Source: Roseicyclus mahoneyensis (GTDB taxonomy: Bacteria > Pseudomonadota > Alphaproteobacteria > Rhodobacterales > Rhodobacteraceae). Taken from it: a DNA stretch of 64,000 nucleotides. Both the position numbers and the translations under genes were made by a program. Below are positions 8,189 through 17,018 of this stretch, one piece after another. Under the pieces are notes generated by a model. It did not search any database. It was not told where the DNA came from and saw only the letters and a program-made list of their open reading frames with translations. The stretch covers positions 372,001 to 436,000 of the forward strand of contig NZ_QGGW01000001.1 of the NCBI RefSeq assembly GCF_003148775.1, written 5' to 3'. The first letter of the stretch is position 1. The number at the start of each line of letters is the position of its first letter.

Positions 8189-10507
8189 ATGCCCAACCCG
8201 ATCCAGACCCGCATCCTGTCCGAAGCGCAGGACCCGCTGATCGCGCGCATCTGGCGCGCCATGGCGGGGCTGCGGTCGGTTGTGGGGTTCATGAACACGG
8301 GCGCCCATCCCGATGATGAGACCAGCGCGATGCTGGCAGCACTTTGGCTGCGCGACGGCGTGAACCTGTCCTACGCCTGTTCCACGCGCGGCGAGGGCGG
8401 GCAGAACGACATCGGGCTTGAGGCGGGCAGCGATCTGGGCACGCTCAGGACCGCCGAGATGGAGCGCGCCGCCGAGGTGCTGGACATGCGGCTCTACTGG
8501 CACGGGCAATCCGCCGAGGACAGCATCACCGATTTCCGTTTCTCCAAGTCCGGCGCCGAGACGATGGACATCTGGGGCCGCGCACGTCTGATGGCCCGTT
8601 TCGTCGAGATCCTCCGCATCGACCGGCCCGACATCATCTGCCCGACCTTTCTCGACATTCCCGGCCAGCACGGCCATCACCGCGCGATGACGGCGGCGGC
8701 CCATGCGGTGATCGCGGCCGCGGCCGATCCGGGTTTCGCGGGCTCCGACCTGCCGGTCTGGCAGGTGTCGAAACTCTATCTGCCCGCATGGTCCGGCGCG
8801 GGCGGGGCCTATGACGACGAGGTGCCGCCGCCGCCTGCCACGGTGACGGTCGCCGGGCGCGGGCGCGATCCGATGCTGGGCATGAGCCATGCGCGCATGG
8901 GCCAATGGTCGCGCCAGTTCCACCGTACGCAGGGCATGGGCAGTTGGGTCGCGGTCGGGGCTGAGCGGGACTGGCCGCTTCATCTGGCGTGGTCGCGGGT
9001 GGGGGCGGACAGCGATGGCGTGACCGACAACCTGCCGCGCACGCTGGGCGATCTGGGGCTGGACGCGGCGCAGCAGGCCCTCGACGCGGCGCTGGCCGCC
9101 TTTCCCGATCTGCCCGCCATGTGCCGGGCGGCGAGCCGGGCGTTCAGCATGCTCGACACCGCCCCGGTCGCGCCGGTCCATGCCCATCGGGTCTCTCGCA
9201 AGATGGCGCAACTGGCGCGGCTGATCCGCCTGACTTCGGGCGTGGAAGCCCGCGCCCGGCCCGCCCGGTCGCTGATCGCACCGGGCGAGACGGTGGCGGT
9301 CAGTGTCGAGATCGCGGAACTGCCCGGCGTCTTCGCCGAAATCGCCCTGGTCCCGGCCCCCGGCCTGTCGGTGACGCCAGAGGGGCTGGCCGCCGCCTCT
9401 GACGCGCCACCCACCGACCCCTATCCCGACAGCTACGACCCGCTGTCGCCACGCGCGCCCGCCCTGTCGGTCGCGCTTACCGTCAAGGGGGTGACAAGCC
9501 ACAGCGCGGTCCCGTTCGAGGTGCCGCTGGTGACGCTGCCCGGCACCCGCGCCCACCTGTCCGAGGCGCGCGCCTTCGTGAACCTTGCCACGCCCGCCCG
9601 CCGGATCGACCTCAGCGTCGGCGCGCGCAGTCCCGGCGCGCCTGCCTTCGATCTGCCCGCAGGCTGGGCGCAGGACTGGGTTGGCGATGCCGTGACGCTT
9701 ACCCTGCCCGAGAACGTGCCCGAGGGGCTGCGCGTGCTGCCGCTTACCCTTGATGGCCAGCCTGCACGCACGCTGCGCAAGATCGCCCATGACCATGTGC
9801 CGCTGCGCGTCAATCACGCGCCCGCCGTCGTATCGGTGGGGCTGGCCCATGTGGCGCTGCCTGATGCGCGCATCGCCTATATCGGGGCGGGCAATGACCG
9901 GGCGGCGGTCTGGCTGCGCGCGGCGGGGATGGATGTGACCGATCTGGAGGATGTCGGGTTGGCGCGGCCTGATGCCTTCGACGGGTTTGACACGGTGCTG
10001 GTGGGTGTTTTCGCCTACCGCTTCCGCCCGGCGCTGAAACCCGCCGTGGGGCGGCTGAATGACTGGGTGCGCGCGGGCGGCACGCTGGTCACACTCTATC
10101 ACCGTCCGTGGGATGACTGGACGCCCGAGGCGACGCCGCCCGCGCGGTTGGAGATCGGCCAGCCCTCGCTGCGCTGGCGGATCACCGATGCGAAGGCGGC
10201 GGTCGAGGTGCTCGAACCGGATCATCCGGTGCTGACCGGCCCCAATACGATCACGCAAACCGACTGGCAGGGCTGGCACAAGGAGCGGGGGCTCTATTTC
10301 GCCAAAAGCTGGGCCCCCGAATACACCTCGATCCTTCGGATGGCCGACCCCGATGAGCTGCCGCTCGATGGCGGACTGCTGGTGGGCGCAGTGGGGCGCG
10401 GCTGTCATGCGCATGTTGCGCTGAACCTGCACCACCAGATGGCCTGCCTTGTCCCCGGGGCCTACCGGCTGATGGCCAACCTGTTGGGCCTGCGCGGACG
10501 CGGATGA
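8189..10507 (+). CDS. two-domain PIG-L (LmbE-like) deacetylase
   Basis: 772 aa. The N-terminal third is a PIG-L/LmbE zinc de-N-acetylase domain with the diagnostic AHPDDE (residues 39-44) and a later zinc histidine in PGQHGHHRAM. After a middle region of probable beta-sandwich domains (about 330-560), the C-terminus (from about 570) looks like a flavodoxin-like or class-I-amidotransferase-like domain (ARIAYIGAGNDRAAVWLR, GGTLVTLYHRPWDDW). No signal peptide is seen. PIG-L enzymes deacetylate N-acetyl sugars in conjugates. It is encoded between the ROK regulator and an EamA permease. Confidence 0.85.
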   Translation: MPNPIQTRILSEAQDPLIARIWRAMAGLRSVVGFMNTGAHPDDETSAMLAALWLRDGVNLSYACSTRGEGGQNDIGLEAGSDLGTLRTAEMERAAEVLDMRLYWHGQSAEDSITDFRFSKSGAETMDIWGRARLMARFVEILRIDRPDIICPTFLDIPGQHGHHRAMTAAAHAVIAAAADPGFAGSDLPVWQVSKLYLPAWSGAGGAYDDEVPPPPATVTVAGRGRDPMLGMSHARMGQWSRQFHRTQGMGSWVAVGAERDWPLHLAWSRVGADSDGVTDNLPRTLGDLGLDAAQQALDAALAAFPDLPAMCRAASRAFSMLDTAPVAPVHAHRVSRKMAQLARLIRLTSGVEARARPARSLIAPGETVAVSVEIAELPGVFAEIALVPAPGLSVTPEGLAAASDAPPTDPYPDSYDPLSPRAPALSVALTVKGVTSHSAVPFEVPLVTLPGTRAHLSEARAFVNLATPARRIDLSVGARSPGAPAFDLPAGWAQDWVGDAVTLTLPENVPEGLRVLPLTLDGQPARTLRKIAHDHVPLRVNHAPAVVSVGLAHVALPDARIAYIGAGNDRAAVWLRAAGMDVTDLEDVGLARPDAFDGFDTVLVGVFAYRFRPALKPAVGRLNDWVRAGGTLVTLYHRPWDDWTPEATPPARLEIGQPSLRWRITDAKAAVEVLEPDHPVLTGPNTITQTDWQGWHKERGLYFAKSWAPEYTSILRMADPDELPLDGGLLVGAVGRGCHAHVALNLHHQMACLVPGAYRLMANLLGLRGRG

Positions 10508-11361
10508 GCGACCCCGCGCCGCCCCGGTCAGACAATCTGCGCGGCGCAGGCTGGCTGATCGCGGATATGGGGCTGAACATCTGGGCGCTCAGCATCGTCA
10601 AGGCGGTGGGCGCCGATTACCCCTCGGTCCAGATCGTGTTCCTGCGTGTGGTGGTGGGGCTGGTCGTGATCTTGCCCTGGGTCTGGCGCGACCGGGGCCT
10701 GTTGGGACATGGCGCGCAGTGGCCGCTGCAGGCTTTGCGCGTGGGTTTGTCGGCACTGACGCTCGCGGCATCCTTCTATGCCATCGCGCGGGTGCCCTTC
10801 GCGGTGTTTTCGGCGCTCAACTTCACCCGTCCGATCCTGTTGATGGTGCTGGCGGCGCTGCTGTTGTCCGAGCGCATCACGCCGCGCCGCTGGGTGGCGG
10901 CGGGTGTTGCGATGGTGGGCGCGCTGATCGCGGCCTCGCCGGGAACCATCGCAGCAAGTTGGGGGCTGGCCGCGCTGGTGCTTGCCGTCACGACGGGAAC
11001 GCTGGCGGTGATCGTCACACGGCGGCTCAAGGGCACGCCCGAGGTCGTGATGATGCTGGTCTACACCGCAGGCATCGGACTGGTCATGGCGCCCTTCGCG
11101 CTGTGGCTGTGGGAACCCGTTGCGGCCGAACACTGGCCGTTCCTGATCATTGTCGGGATCGCCGCGCAACTTGCACAGCTGTGCTTCATCCGCGCGCATT
11201 GGCTGGGGGAGGCTGGGGTGCTAGGCCCCGTCTCCTACCTGTCGCTGGTGCTGTCGACGGCGGCGGGGTTCTTCTTTTTCGCCGAAGTGCCGGGCTGGCC
11301 GCTTTTGGCGGGGGCCGTGCTGATCCTTGCGGCCAATCTGGCGGTAACCCGCGCGCGTTAG
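10504..11361 (+). CDS. EamA/DMT superfamily transporter
   Basis: 285 aa membrane protein with about ten hydrophobic segments in two EamA repeats (first AGWLIADMGLNIWALSIVKA, second from about residue 150). Its ATG overlaps the deacetylase stop by four bases, so the two are translationally coupled. DMT proteins of this size export metabolites or drugs, or move nucleotide sugars. The linkage suggests it exports a product or by-product of the adjacent pathway, but no substrate can be named. Confidence 0.85.
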   Translation: MSDPAPPRSDNLRGAGWLIADMGLNIWALSIVKAVGADYPSVQIVFLRVVVGLVVILPWVWRDRGLLGHGAQWPLQALRVGLSALTLAASFYAIARVPFAVFSALNFTRPILLMVLAALLLSERITPRRWVAAGVAMVGALIAASPGTIAASWGLAALVLAVTTGTLAVIVTRRLKGTPEVVMMLVYTAGIGLVMAPFALWLWEPVAAEHWPFLIIVGIAAQLAQLCFIRAHWLGEAGVLGPVSYLSLVLSTAAGFFFFAEVPGWPLLAGAVLILAANLAVTRAR

Positions 11362-11416
11362 GAGAAAAAGCGGGTTTCCGCGGTGCGGCATCGTTTTGAT
11401 GTGCTATGTCAAGAGC

Positions 11417-13930
11417 ATGGACATCGTTCTTGTCACCACGGTCATCACCTCGCTGTTCCTCGTGATCGGCGCCTCCGAGCCGTTGGCGGCGCGGCTTGCG
11501 CTGCCGCAAAGCGTGATTTTGGCGGTTCTGGGTCTCATGATCGGGGGCGGCGCGCTGTTCTTTCTGCGCACGGACCTGACCGATGCGCTGAACCCGGCCG
11601 CCGAGGCGATCCTTGGTCTGCCGATTCGGTCGAACGTGTTTCTCTATGTCTTCCTGCCGACGCTGCTGTTTCAGGCCACGCTGGGCATGAACCTGCGCCG
11701 CATGTTGGACGATTGGGTGCCGATCCTCGTGCTGGCGGTGGTGGCGGTCGTGGTGGCGACGCTGGGGGTGGGCTATGCGCTGTTCTGGGCCAGCGCGCTG
11801 CCCTTGGCGGCCTGCCTTCTGATCGGGGCGATCGTGTCGACGACCGATCCTTCGGCGGTGGTCTCGATTTTCCGCTCGATCTCGGCGCCGCAACGGCTGG
11901 CGCGGATCATCGAGGGGGAAAGCCTGCTCAACGATGCCGCCGCCATCGCGCTCTTCGGGTTGTTCATGGGCTATGTCATGCTGGGCTTGCCCGACCCCGA
12001 GCTGGGGGCCTCGCTGGCGCGCTTTCCGCTGCTGATCGCGGGCGGCGCGCTGACCGGCTGGCTGGCCGCGCGGCTGGCGATCTGGGTGATGGCGCGGTTC
12101 GCGCGCTTCGAGCGGGCGCAGATCTCCATCTCGGTCGCCTTGCCCTATCTCGCCTATATCGGAGCGGAACAAAGCATCGGCGCCTCGGGCGTCATCGCGG
12201 TGGTTGCCGCGGGGTTGACGCTGAACCTAGCCGGGCCGGGGCGCTTGCCGCCGCAGGCCTGGGCCAACCTGCGCGAGGTCTGGGATCTGCTGGCCTATTG
12301 GGCGGGGGCGCTGATCTTCATCCTTGCGGCGCTCCTGATCCCGCGCATCCTTGAAGAAGTGCGGGTGGGCGATGTGGTGCTGATCGCCGTGGTGATCGTG
12401 GCGGCGATCGCGGCACGGTTGGTGATCTTGTTCGGTCTTCTGCCCCTCCTGACACTGGCGCGCATCTCGCCCGCCGTGGAACGGCCCTACCGCGTGGCGA
12501 TCTTGTGGGGGGGGTTGCGCGGCGCCGTGACGCTGGCGCTGGCGCTTGCCGTGACCGAAAGCTTCCGCGTGCCGATCGAGATCAAGCGGCTGGTCGGCAT
12601 CCTTGCCACGGGCTTCGTGTTGTTCACGCTGATCGTGCAGGGCACGACGCTGCGGTGGGTGATCCACAAGCTCGGCCTCGACCGTCTGTCCGCCATCGAC
12701 GAGGCGCTGTCGCGGCAGGTGGTCGCCGTGGCGCTGCAGACCGTGCGCGAGGATGTGGCCAAGACGACCGAGAATTATGAGCTGACCCGCGAGATCGTGC
12801 GCAGTGAGGCGAAACGTTTCGGCGACCGGCTGGACGAGGCGGTGAACGCGGCCGAGGATGGCGCCTATATCCTTGATCGTGACCGCATCACGCTGGGCCT
12901 GATCGCGCTGTCGGGCCATGAGCGCGACACGATCCTTGCGCGGGTGCGCGACCGCACTATTTCGGCCCGGATGGCCGACCGGGTGCTGTCGGATGCCGAC
13001 CGCTTGATCGAGGGCGCGCGCACCAATGGCCGCAGCGGCTACCAGCGCGCGGCGCGACGCAGCGTCGCCTATGGCAAAGGCTTCCGTGCTGCGGTGATGT
13101 TGCACAGCCGGTTGCGCCTGTCCGCGCCCTTGGCACAGATGACCGCCGACCGGTTTGAACTGCTCTTGTCGCAGCGCCTGATCCTGCGCGATCTGGACGG
13201 GTTCATCGACGCCCGCATCCGCCGCATCCATGGCCGCCGGGTGGCCGATCTTTTGCAGGAATTGCTGACCCGTCGGGTCGAGGCGGTCGAGACCGCTTTG
13301 GAGGGGTTGCGCCTGCAATATCCCGGCTATGCCGAGGAACTGGAGCGCCGCTTCATCCGCCGCACCGCGCTGCGGCTGGAGGAACGCGAATATGCCGCCA
13401 TGCGTGATGACGGTCTGATCGGGGCCGAGGTGCACACGACCTTGATGGAGGATCTCGACGCCCGCAGGGCAGGGGTGGAGGTGCGCCCGCGGCTCGACAT
13501 CACCTTGCAGCGCTCGGAACTGGTGCGCCAGTTCCCGCTGTTCTCGGATCTCGACGAAGTAGCGCTCAAACGTCTGGGGCGTGCCTTTCAGACGCGCTAT
13601 GCCAATGCGGGAGATGTCATCATCCGAAAGGACGGGGTGGCGAAAAGCGTGTTCTTCATCGCCTCAGGCGCAGTCGAGCTGGAGGTCGCGGGCCAAAGCT
13701 GGCGGCTGGGCCGGGGCGAGATGTTCGGGCAGATGGCGATCTTGTTGAAAAAGGCCCGCCGCGCCGAGGTGCGGGCGATTGCGCCGTCCACGCTGCTGGT
13801 GCTCGACGAGGCGCGGTTCCGGCGCCTTCTGTCGCGCAGCGAGACATTGCAGACCGCCGTGCTTGCCAGCGCCGAGAAACGCGGCATCTCGACCGAGGCG
13901 CTGTTGTCCGAGGTGGAAAACGCCGCCTGA
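11417..13930 (+). CDS. CPA1-type Na+/H+ antiporter with C-terminal cyclic-nucleotide-binding-like domain
   Basis: About 837 aa. The N-terminal half (to about residue 400) is a cation/proton antiporter with CPA1 signatures: FLPTLLFQATLGM, VSTTDPSAVVSIF, and GESLLNDAAAI, whose Asn-Asp pair is the ion site. A long helical cytoplasmic linker leads to a C-terminal cNMP-binding-like barrel (about residues 700-815; VRQFPLFSDLD, IRKDGVAKSVFFIASGAVELEV, GRGEMFGQMAILL). An upstream in-frame ATG at 11399 would add six residues. The later start is chosen because the first membrane helix begins at once. It is probably involved in pH, sodium or potassium homeostasis. Confidence 0.88.
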   Translation: MDIVLVTTVITSLFLVIGASEPLAARLALPQSVILAVLGLMIGGGALFFLRTDLTDALNPAAEAILGLPIRSNVFLYVFLPTLLFQATLGMNLRRMLDDWVPILVLAVVAVVVATLGVGYALFWASALPLAACLLIGAIVSTTDPSAVVSIFRSISAPQRLARIIEGESLLNDAAAIALFGLFMGYVMLGLPDPELGASLARFPLLIAGGALTGWLAARLAIWVMARFARFERAQISISVALPYLAYIGAEQSIGASGVIAVVAAGLTLNLAGPGRLPPQAWANLREVWDLLAYWAGALIFILAALLIPRILEEVRVGDVVLIAVVIVAAIAARLVILFGLLPLLTLARISPAVERPYRVAILWGGLRGAVTLALALAVTESFRVPIEIKRLVGILATGFVLFTLIVQGTTLRWVIHKLGLDRLSAIDEALSRQVVAVALQTVREDVAKTTENYELTREIVRSEAKRFGDRLDEAVNAAEDGAYILDRDRITLGLIALSGHERDTILARVRDRTISARMADRVLSDADRLIEGARTNGRSGYQRAARRSVAYGKGFRAAVMLHSRLRLSAPLAQMTADRFELLLSQRLILRDLDGFIDARIRRIHGRRVADLLQELLTRRVEAVETALEGLRLQYPGYAEELERRFIRRTALRLEEREYAAMRDDGLIGAEVHTTLMEDLDARRAGVEVRPRLDITLQRSELVRQFPLFSDLDEVALKRLGRAFQTRYANAGDVIIRKDGVAKSVFFIASGAVELEVAGQSWRLGRGEMFGQMAILLKKARRAEVRAIAPSTLLVLDEARFRRLLSRSETLQTAVLASAEKRGISTEALLSEVENAA

Positions 13931-13946
13931 CAGCGCCCGGACTGCG

Positions 13947-16670
13947 TCAGACCGCGCTGTCGCGCAACACCAGCCGCATCTGTTTCTCGACCTCGATCAG
14001 CGCGAAGAACACCACGCCGACCGCCAAGATGAGCAGCCCGTCGACCAGCGGCACGGCTTGCGTGCCGAATATGGCCTGCATCGGCGGCAGGTAGGTGACC
14101 GCGCATTGCGCCAGCGTCACCCCGATCACGCAGGCCCAGACCGTGGGCGTGCCGCGCACCCCCGTCAGGGTCAGCGACGTGCCGTGCATGTTGCGGACGT
14201 AGAACAGGTAGAAGATCTCGAGCACCACCAGCGTGTTCATCGCCATGGTCTGCGCCAGCGCGACCGGATGGCCGGCTTGGGTCGCGTAGAGAAAGACACC
14301 GAAAACGGCCACCACGAACAGGGTCGAGACCAGCACCAGTTGCCAGACCAGCGCGCCCGTCAGCAAGGGCGCGTGGCGCGGACGGGGCGGACGGCGCATC
14401 GTGCCGGGCTCGGAGGGCTCGAAGGCCAGCGCAAGCCCCAGCGTAACGGCGGTGGCAAGGTTGACCCACAAGATCTGCACCGCCGTGATCGGCAGGGCCA
14501 TCCCCGCAAACAGCGCAAGGATGATGGTCAGCGCCTCGCCCGCATTGGTGGGCAGGGTCCAGCTGATGACCTTCTTGATGTTGTCATAGACCGTGCGCCC
14601 CTCGCGCACCGCTGCGGCGATCGAGGCGAAATTGTCGTCGGCCAGCACCAGTTCGGCGGCCTCCTTGGCAGCTTCGCTGCCCTTGAGGCCCATGGCGATG
14701 CCCGCATCCGCGCGTTTCAGCGCGGGCGCGTCGTTCACCCCGTCGCCCGTCATCGCGACCGTCAGCCCGCGCGCTTGCAAGGCGGTCACCAGCCGCAATT
14801 TGTTGGCGGGCGACGTGCGGGCGAAGATGTCGGTGGTCACCGCCGCCTCGGCCAGCGCCGCGTCGTCGAGACGGTCGATCTCGGCGCCGGTCAGCACAGT
14901 GTCGCCGTTCTGCAACCCGATCAGGCGGCCGATGGCGCGCGCGGTCGCGGCATGGTCGCCCGTGATCATCTTCACCCGGATGCCCGCCGCATGGCATTCG
15001 GCCACGGCCACGATCGCCTCGGGGCGGGGCGGATCGATCAGGCCGATCAGGCCGATCAGGGTCAGGCTTTCCGTGAGCTCGCTTGCGTCGAGGCGGTCTT
15101 GATCCGGGGCCGCAGCGCGCAGCGCCACTGCGATCACCCGCTGACCCTCGGCGGCGAGGGTTTCGACCATCGCAGTCCAGTGATCGGGATCGAGCGGTTC
15201 GGGCGTGCCATCCGACCCACGCTGATCGGCACACAGCGCCAGCACCGCCTCGGGCGCGCCCTTGACATGGATCGTGCGCGCGCCCGCCGCGTCGGCATGC
15301 AGGGTCGCCATGTAGCGGTGCGCGGCGTCGAACGGGATGGCGTCGATCCGGGTCATGCCTGCCGTGGCGGGGGTGTCTGCGCCGGTGATCTTGCCGGCCA
15401 GCGCCAGCAGCGCCCCTTCCATCGGGTCGCCCTCGACGCGCCAATCCGCGTCAGTGGGATGCAGCGTGGCATCGTTGCACAGCGCGGCGGCTCGGGCGAA
15501 GTCGTGCAGCACCGGGTGGTCGTGCAGATCGGCCTCGGCCCCGTTCCAGCGCAGCACGCCCGTGGGGGCGTAGCCTTCGCCCTCGACAAGATAGGTGCCG
15601 CCCGCCGTCGCAAGGGCTGCCACCATCATCTCGTTGCGGGTCAGCGTGCCGGTCTTGTCGGAACAGATCACCGAGACAGCCCCCAGCGTCTCGATGGCGG
15701 GCAGGCGGCGGACGATGGCGTTGCGCCGGGCCATCGCCTGCACGCCGACGGCCAGCGTGATCGTCAGCACCGCCGGCAACCCCTCGGGGATCGCTGCGAC
15801 CGACAGGCCGACAATGGCCATGAACAGATCGGCAAACGCCATCTGGCCGACATAGTAGCCGTAGGCCAGAACACTGGCGGCCACGATCAGCACGAACAGC
15901 GTCAGCCAGCGGGCAAAGCGGTCCATCTGCGCGACCAGCGGCGTGGTCAGCGTCTCGACGCTGCCCAGAAGGCCGCTGATGCGCCCGATCTCGGTGTCGC
16001 GCCCTGTCGCGGTGACGACCCCGCGCGCCGTGCCCGCCGCGATCAGCGTGCCGGAAAAAAGCATGCCGCCCCTGTCGCCGATCGCCGCGTCGGGGGCGAC
16101 GGCGGCCTCGGTCTTGTCGACGGGCACGGATTCGCCGGTCAGGATCGCCTCCTCCGCCTTAAGCCCGCGCGCCTGAAGCACCCGCAGGTCGGCCGGCACC
16201 CTGTCGCCCGCCTCCAGCAAGACGACATCCCCCGGCACAAGCTCGGCGGCGTCCAGGCTGGTCCTTTTCCCGTCGCGCAGGACCGCCGACCGCGGTGCCA
16301 GCATGTCGCGGATCGCCGCCATGGCCTGTTCGGCCCGTCCCTCCTGGATGAAGCCGATCAAGGCGTTGGCGACCACAACGGCCACGATCACGCCGGTATC
16401 CACCCAATGCTCCAGCATGGCGGTGACGCAGGCGGCTGCGATCAGCACATAGATCAGAGTGTTGTGGAAATGGGCCAGAAACCGGAGGATCGGGTTTCGC
16501 GCCTTGGATGCGGGCAGGCGGTTCGGGCCGTGGTCGGCCAGATGCTGTGCGGCTTGTGTGGCCGACAGCCCCGCCTCCGTGCTGTCGAGTGCCTTCAGGA
16601 CCTCGGCCACGGGCAAGGCATGGGCGGTCAGGATCTTGACGCCGGGTCGGTTCGTGTCATCGGTGGGCAT
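13947..16670 (-). CDS. P-type cation-transporting ATPase (P2 type, Ca2+/H+-like)
   Basis: 907 aa from ATG 16670. An N-terminal cation-ATPase domain (LSATQAAQHLADHGPNRLP) is followed by the actuator motif ILTGESVPVDK, the PEGLP membrane motif, the phosphorylated aspartate in CSDKTGTLT, and the hinge GDGVNDAPAL. About ten membrane segments are present. No heavy-metal CPC motif or N-terminal metal-binding domain is seen, which argues against a P1B type. The ion could be Ca2+, Na+ or K+. The gene is convergent with the antiporter, whose stop is only 16 bases away, so the pair may be an ion-homeostasis locus. Confidence 0.9.
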   Translation of the reverse strand: MPTDDTNRPGVKILTAHALPVAEVLKALDSTEAGLSATQAAQHLADHGPNRLPASKARNPILRFLAHFHNTLIYVLIAAACVTAMLEHWVDTGVIVAVVVANALIGFIQEGRAEQAMAAIRDMLAPRSAVLRDGKRTSLDAAELVPGDVVLLEAGDRVPADLRVLQARGLKAEEAILTGESVPVDKTEAAVAPDAAIGDRGGMLFSGTLIAAGTARGVVTATGRDTEIGRISGLLGSVETLTTPLVAQMDRFARWLTLFVLIVAASVLAYGYYVGQMAFADLFMAIVGLSVAAIPEGLPAVLTITLAVGVQAMARRNAIVRRLPAIETLGAVSVICSDKTGTLTRNEMMVAALATAGGTYLVEGEGYAPTGVLRWNGAEADLHDHPVLHDFARAAALCNDATLHPTDADWRVEGDPMEGALLALAGKITGADTPATAGMTRIDAIPFDAAHRYMATLHADAAGARTIHVKGAPEAVLALCADQRGSDGTPEPLDPDHWTAMVETLAAEGQRVIAVALRAAAPDQDRLDASELTESLTLIGLIGLIDPPRPEAIVAVAECHAAGIRVKMITGDHAATARAIGRLIGLQNGDTVLTGAEIDRLDDAALAEAAVTTDIFARTSPANKLRLVTALQARGLTVAMTGDGVNDAPALKRADAGIAMGLKGSEAAKEAAELVLADDNFASIAAAVREGRTVYDNIKKVISWTLPTNAGEALTIILALFAGMALPITAVQILWVNLATAVTLGLALAFEPSEPGTMRRPPRPRHAPLLTGALVWQLVLVSTLFVVAVFGVFLYATQAGHPVALAQTMAMNTLVVLEIFYLFYVRNMHGTSLTLTGVRGTPTVWACVIGVTLAQCAVTYLPPMQAIFGTQAVPLVDGLLILAVGVVFFALIEVEKQMRLVLRDSAV

Positions 16671-17018
16671 GGCGGCAAGGATACTCTTTCCGGGCAGGAC
16701 CGCAACCGAACACGGCCCGCGATCAGGTTGCGCGTGTCGTGGCGTATCTGAAGAGTCGGGCGCGACGCTGTGACAGGGACGGCACCGTTGCGGAGGCGGC
16801 ATCGCAGGAGGCTGTGCGGCTGATGCGTTCCAAGGCTGCCGCGTGGGGAAGCGGTTGGGACCTTTGATGCCACATTATCCATCATTATAACTTCAGCTTA
16901 TGTTTTCAGAAGTCATAAAATGTTCATTTATATTGCTGCGCATCATCTGCGCGTGGTTTGGTCTGGTCGTGGCACCACGGGTTGCGAAAGCCCGACAGCC
17001 CTGAACAGGAGAGATGCG
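16671..17018. other. 348-base divergent intergenic region with an AT-rich regulatory core
   Basis: This separates the P-type ATPase and the hydantoin operon, which diverge. The first 190 bases are ordinary GC-rich DNA with no convincing frame. From about 16870 to 16950 the composition turns strongly AT-rich and carries an inverted repeat (16885-16918), consistent with promoter and operator for the binding-protein gene. An in-frame extension of that gene to an ATG at 16920 exists, but it is rejected because it would cover the regulatory core. Confidence 0.5.
16885..16918. promoter_or_regulatory. candidate operator for the hydantoin operon
   Basis: TTATAACTTC (16885-16894) and GAAGTCATAA (16909-16918) pair over 9 of 10 positions around a 14-base spacer, in an AT-rich island about 100 bases before the first gene. 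It could bind the LysR regulator encoded at the far end of the operon. Position and symmetry are the only evidence. Confidence 0.4.

Noticed and set aside
6983-10435. Minus-strand open frame of 1150 codons
   Set aside because: It runs opposite to the ROK and PIG-L genes, which have clear domains. Its translation is dominated by His, Arg, Gln, Pro and Gly, the usual shadow of high-GC coding DNA. No motif was recognised.
13779-16751. Plus-strand open frame of 990 codons
   Set aside because: It is antisense to the P-type ATPase with all its catalytic motifs, and has shadow-type composition.
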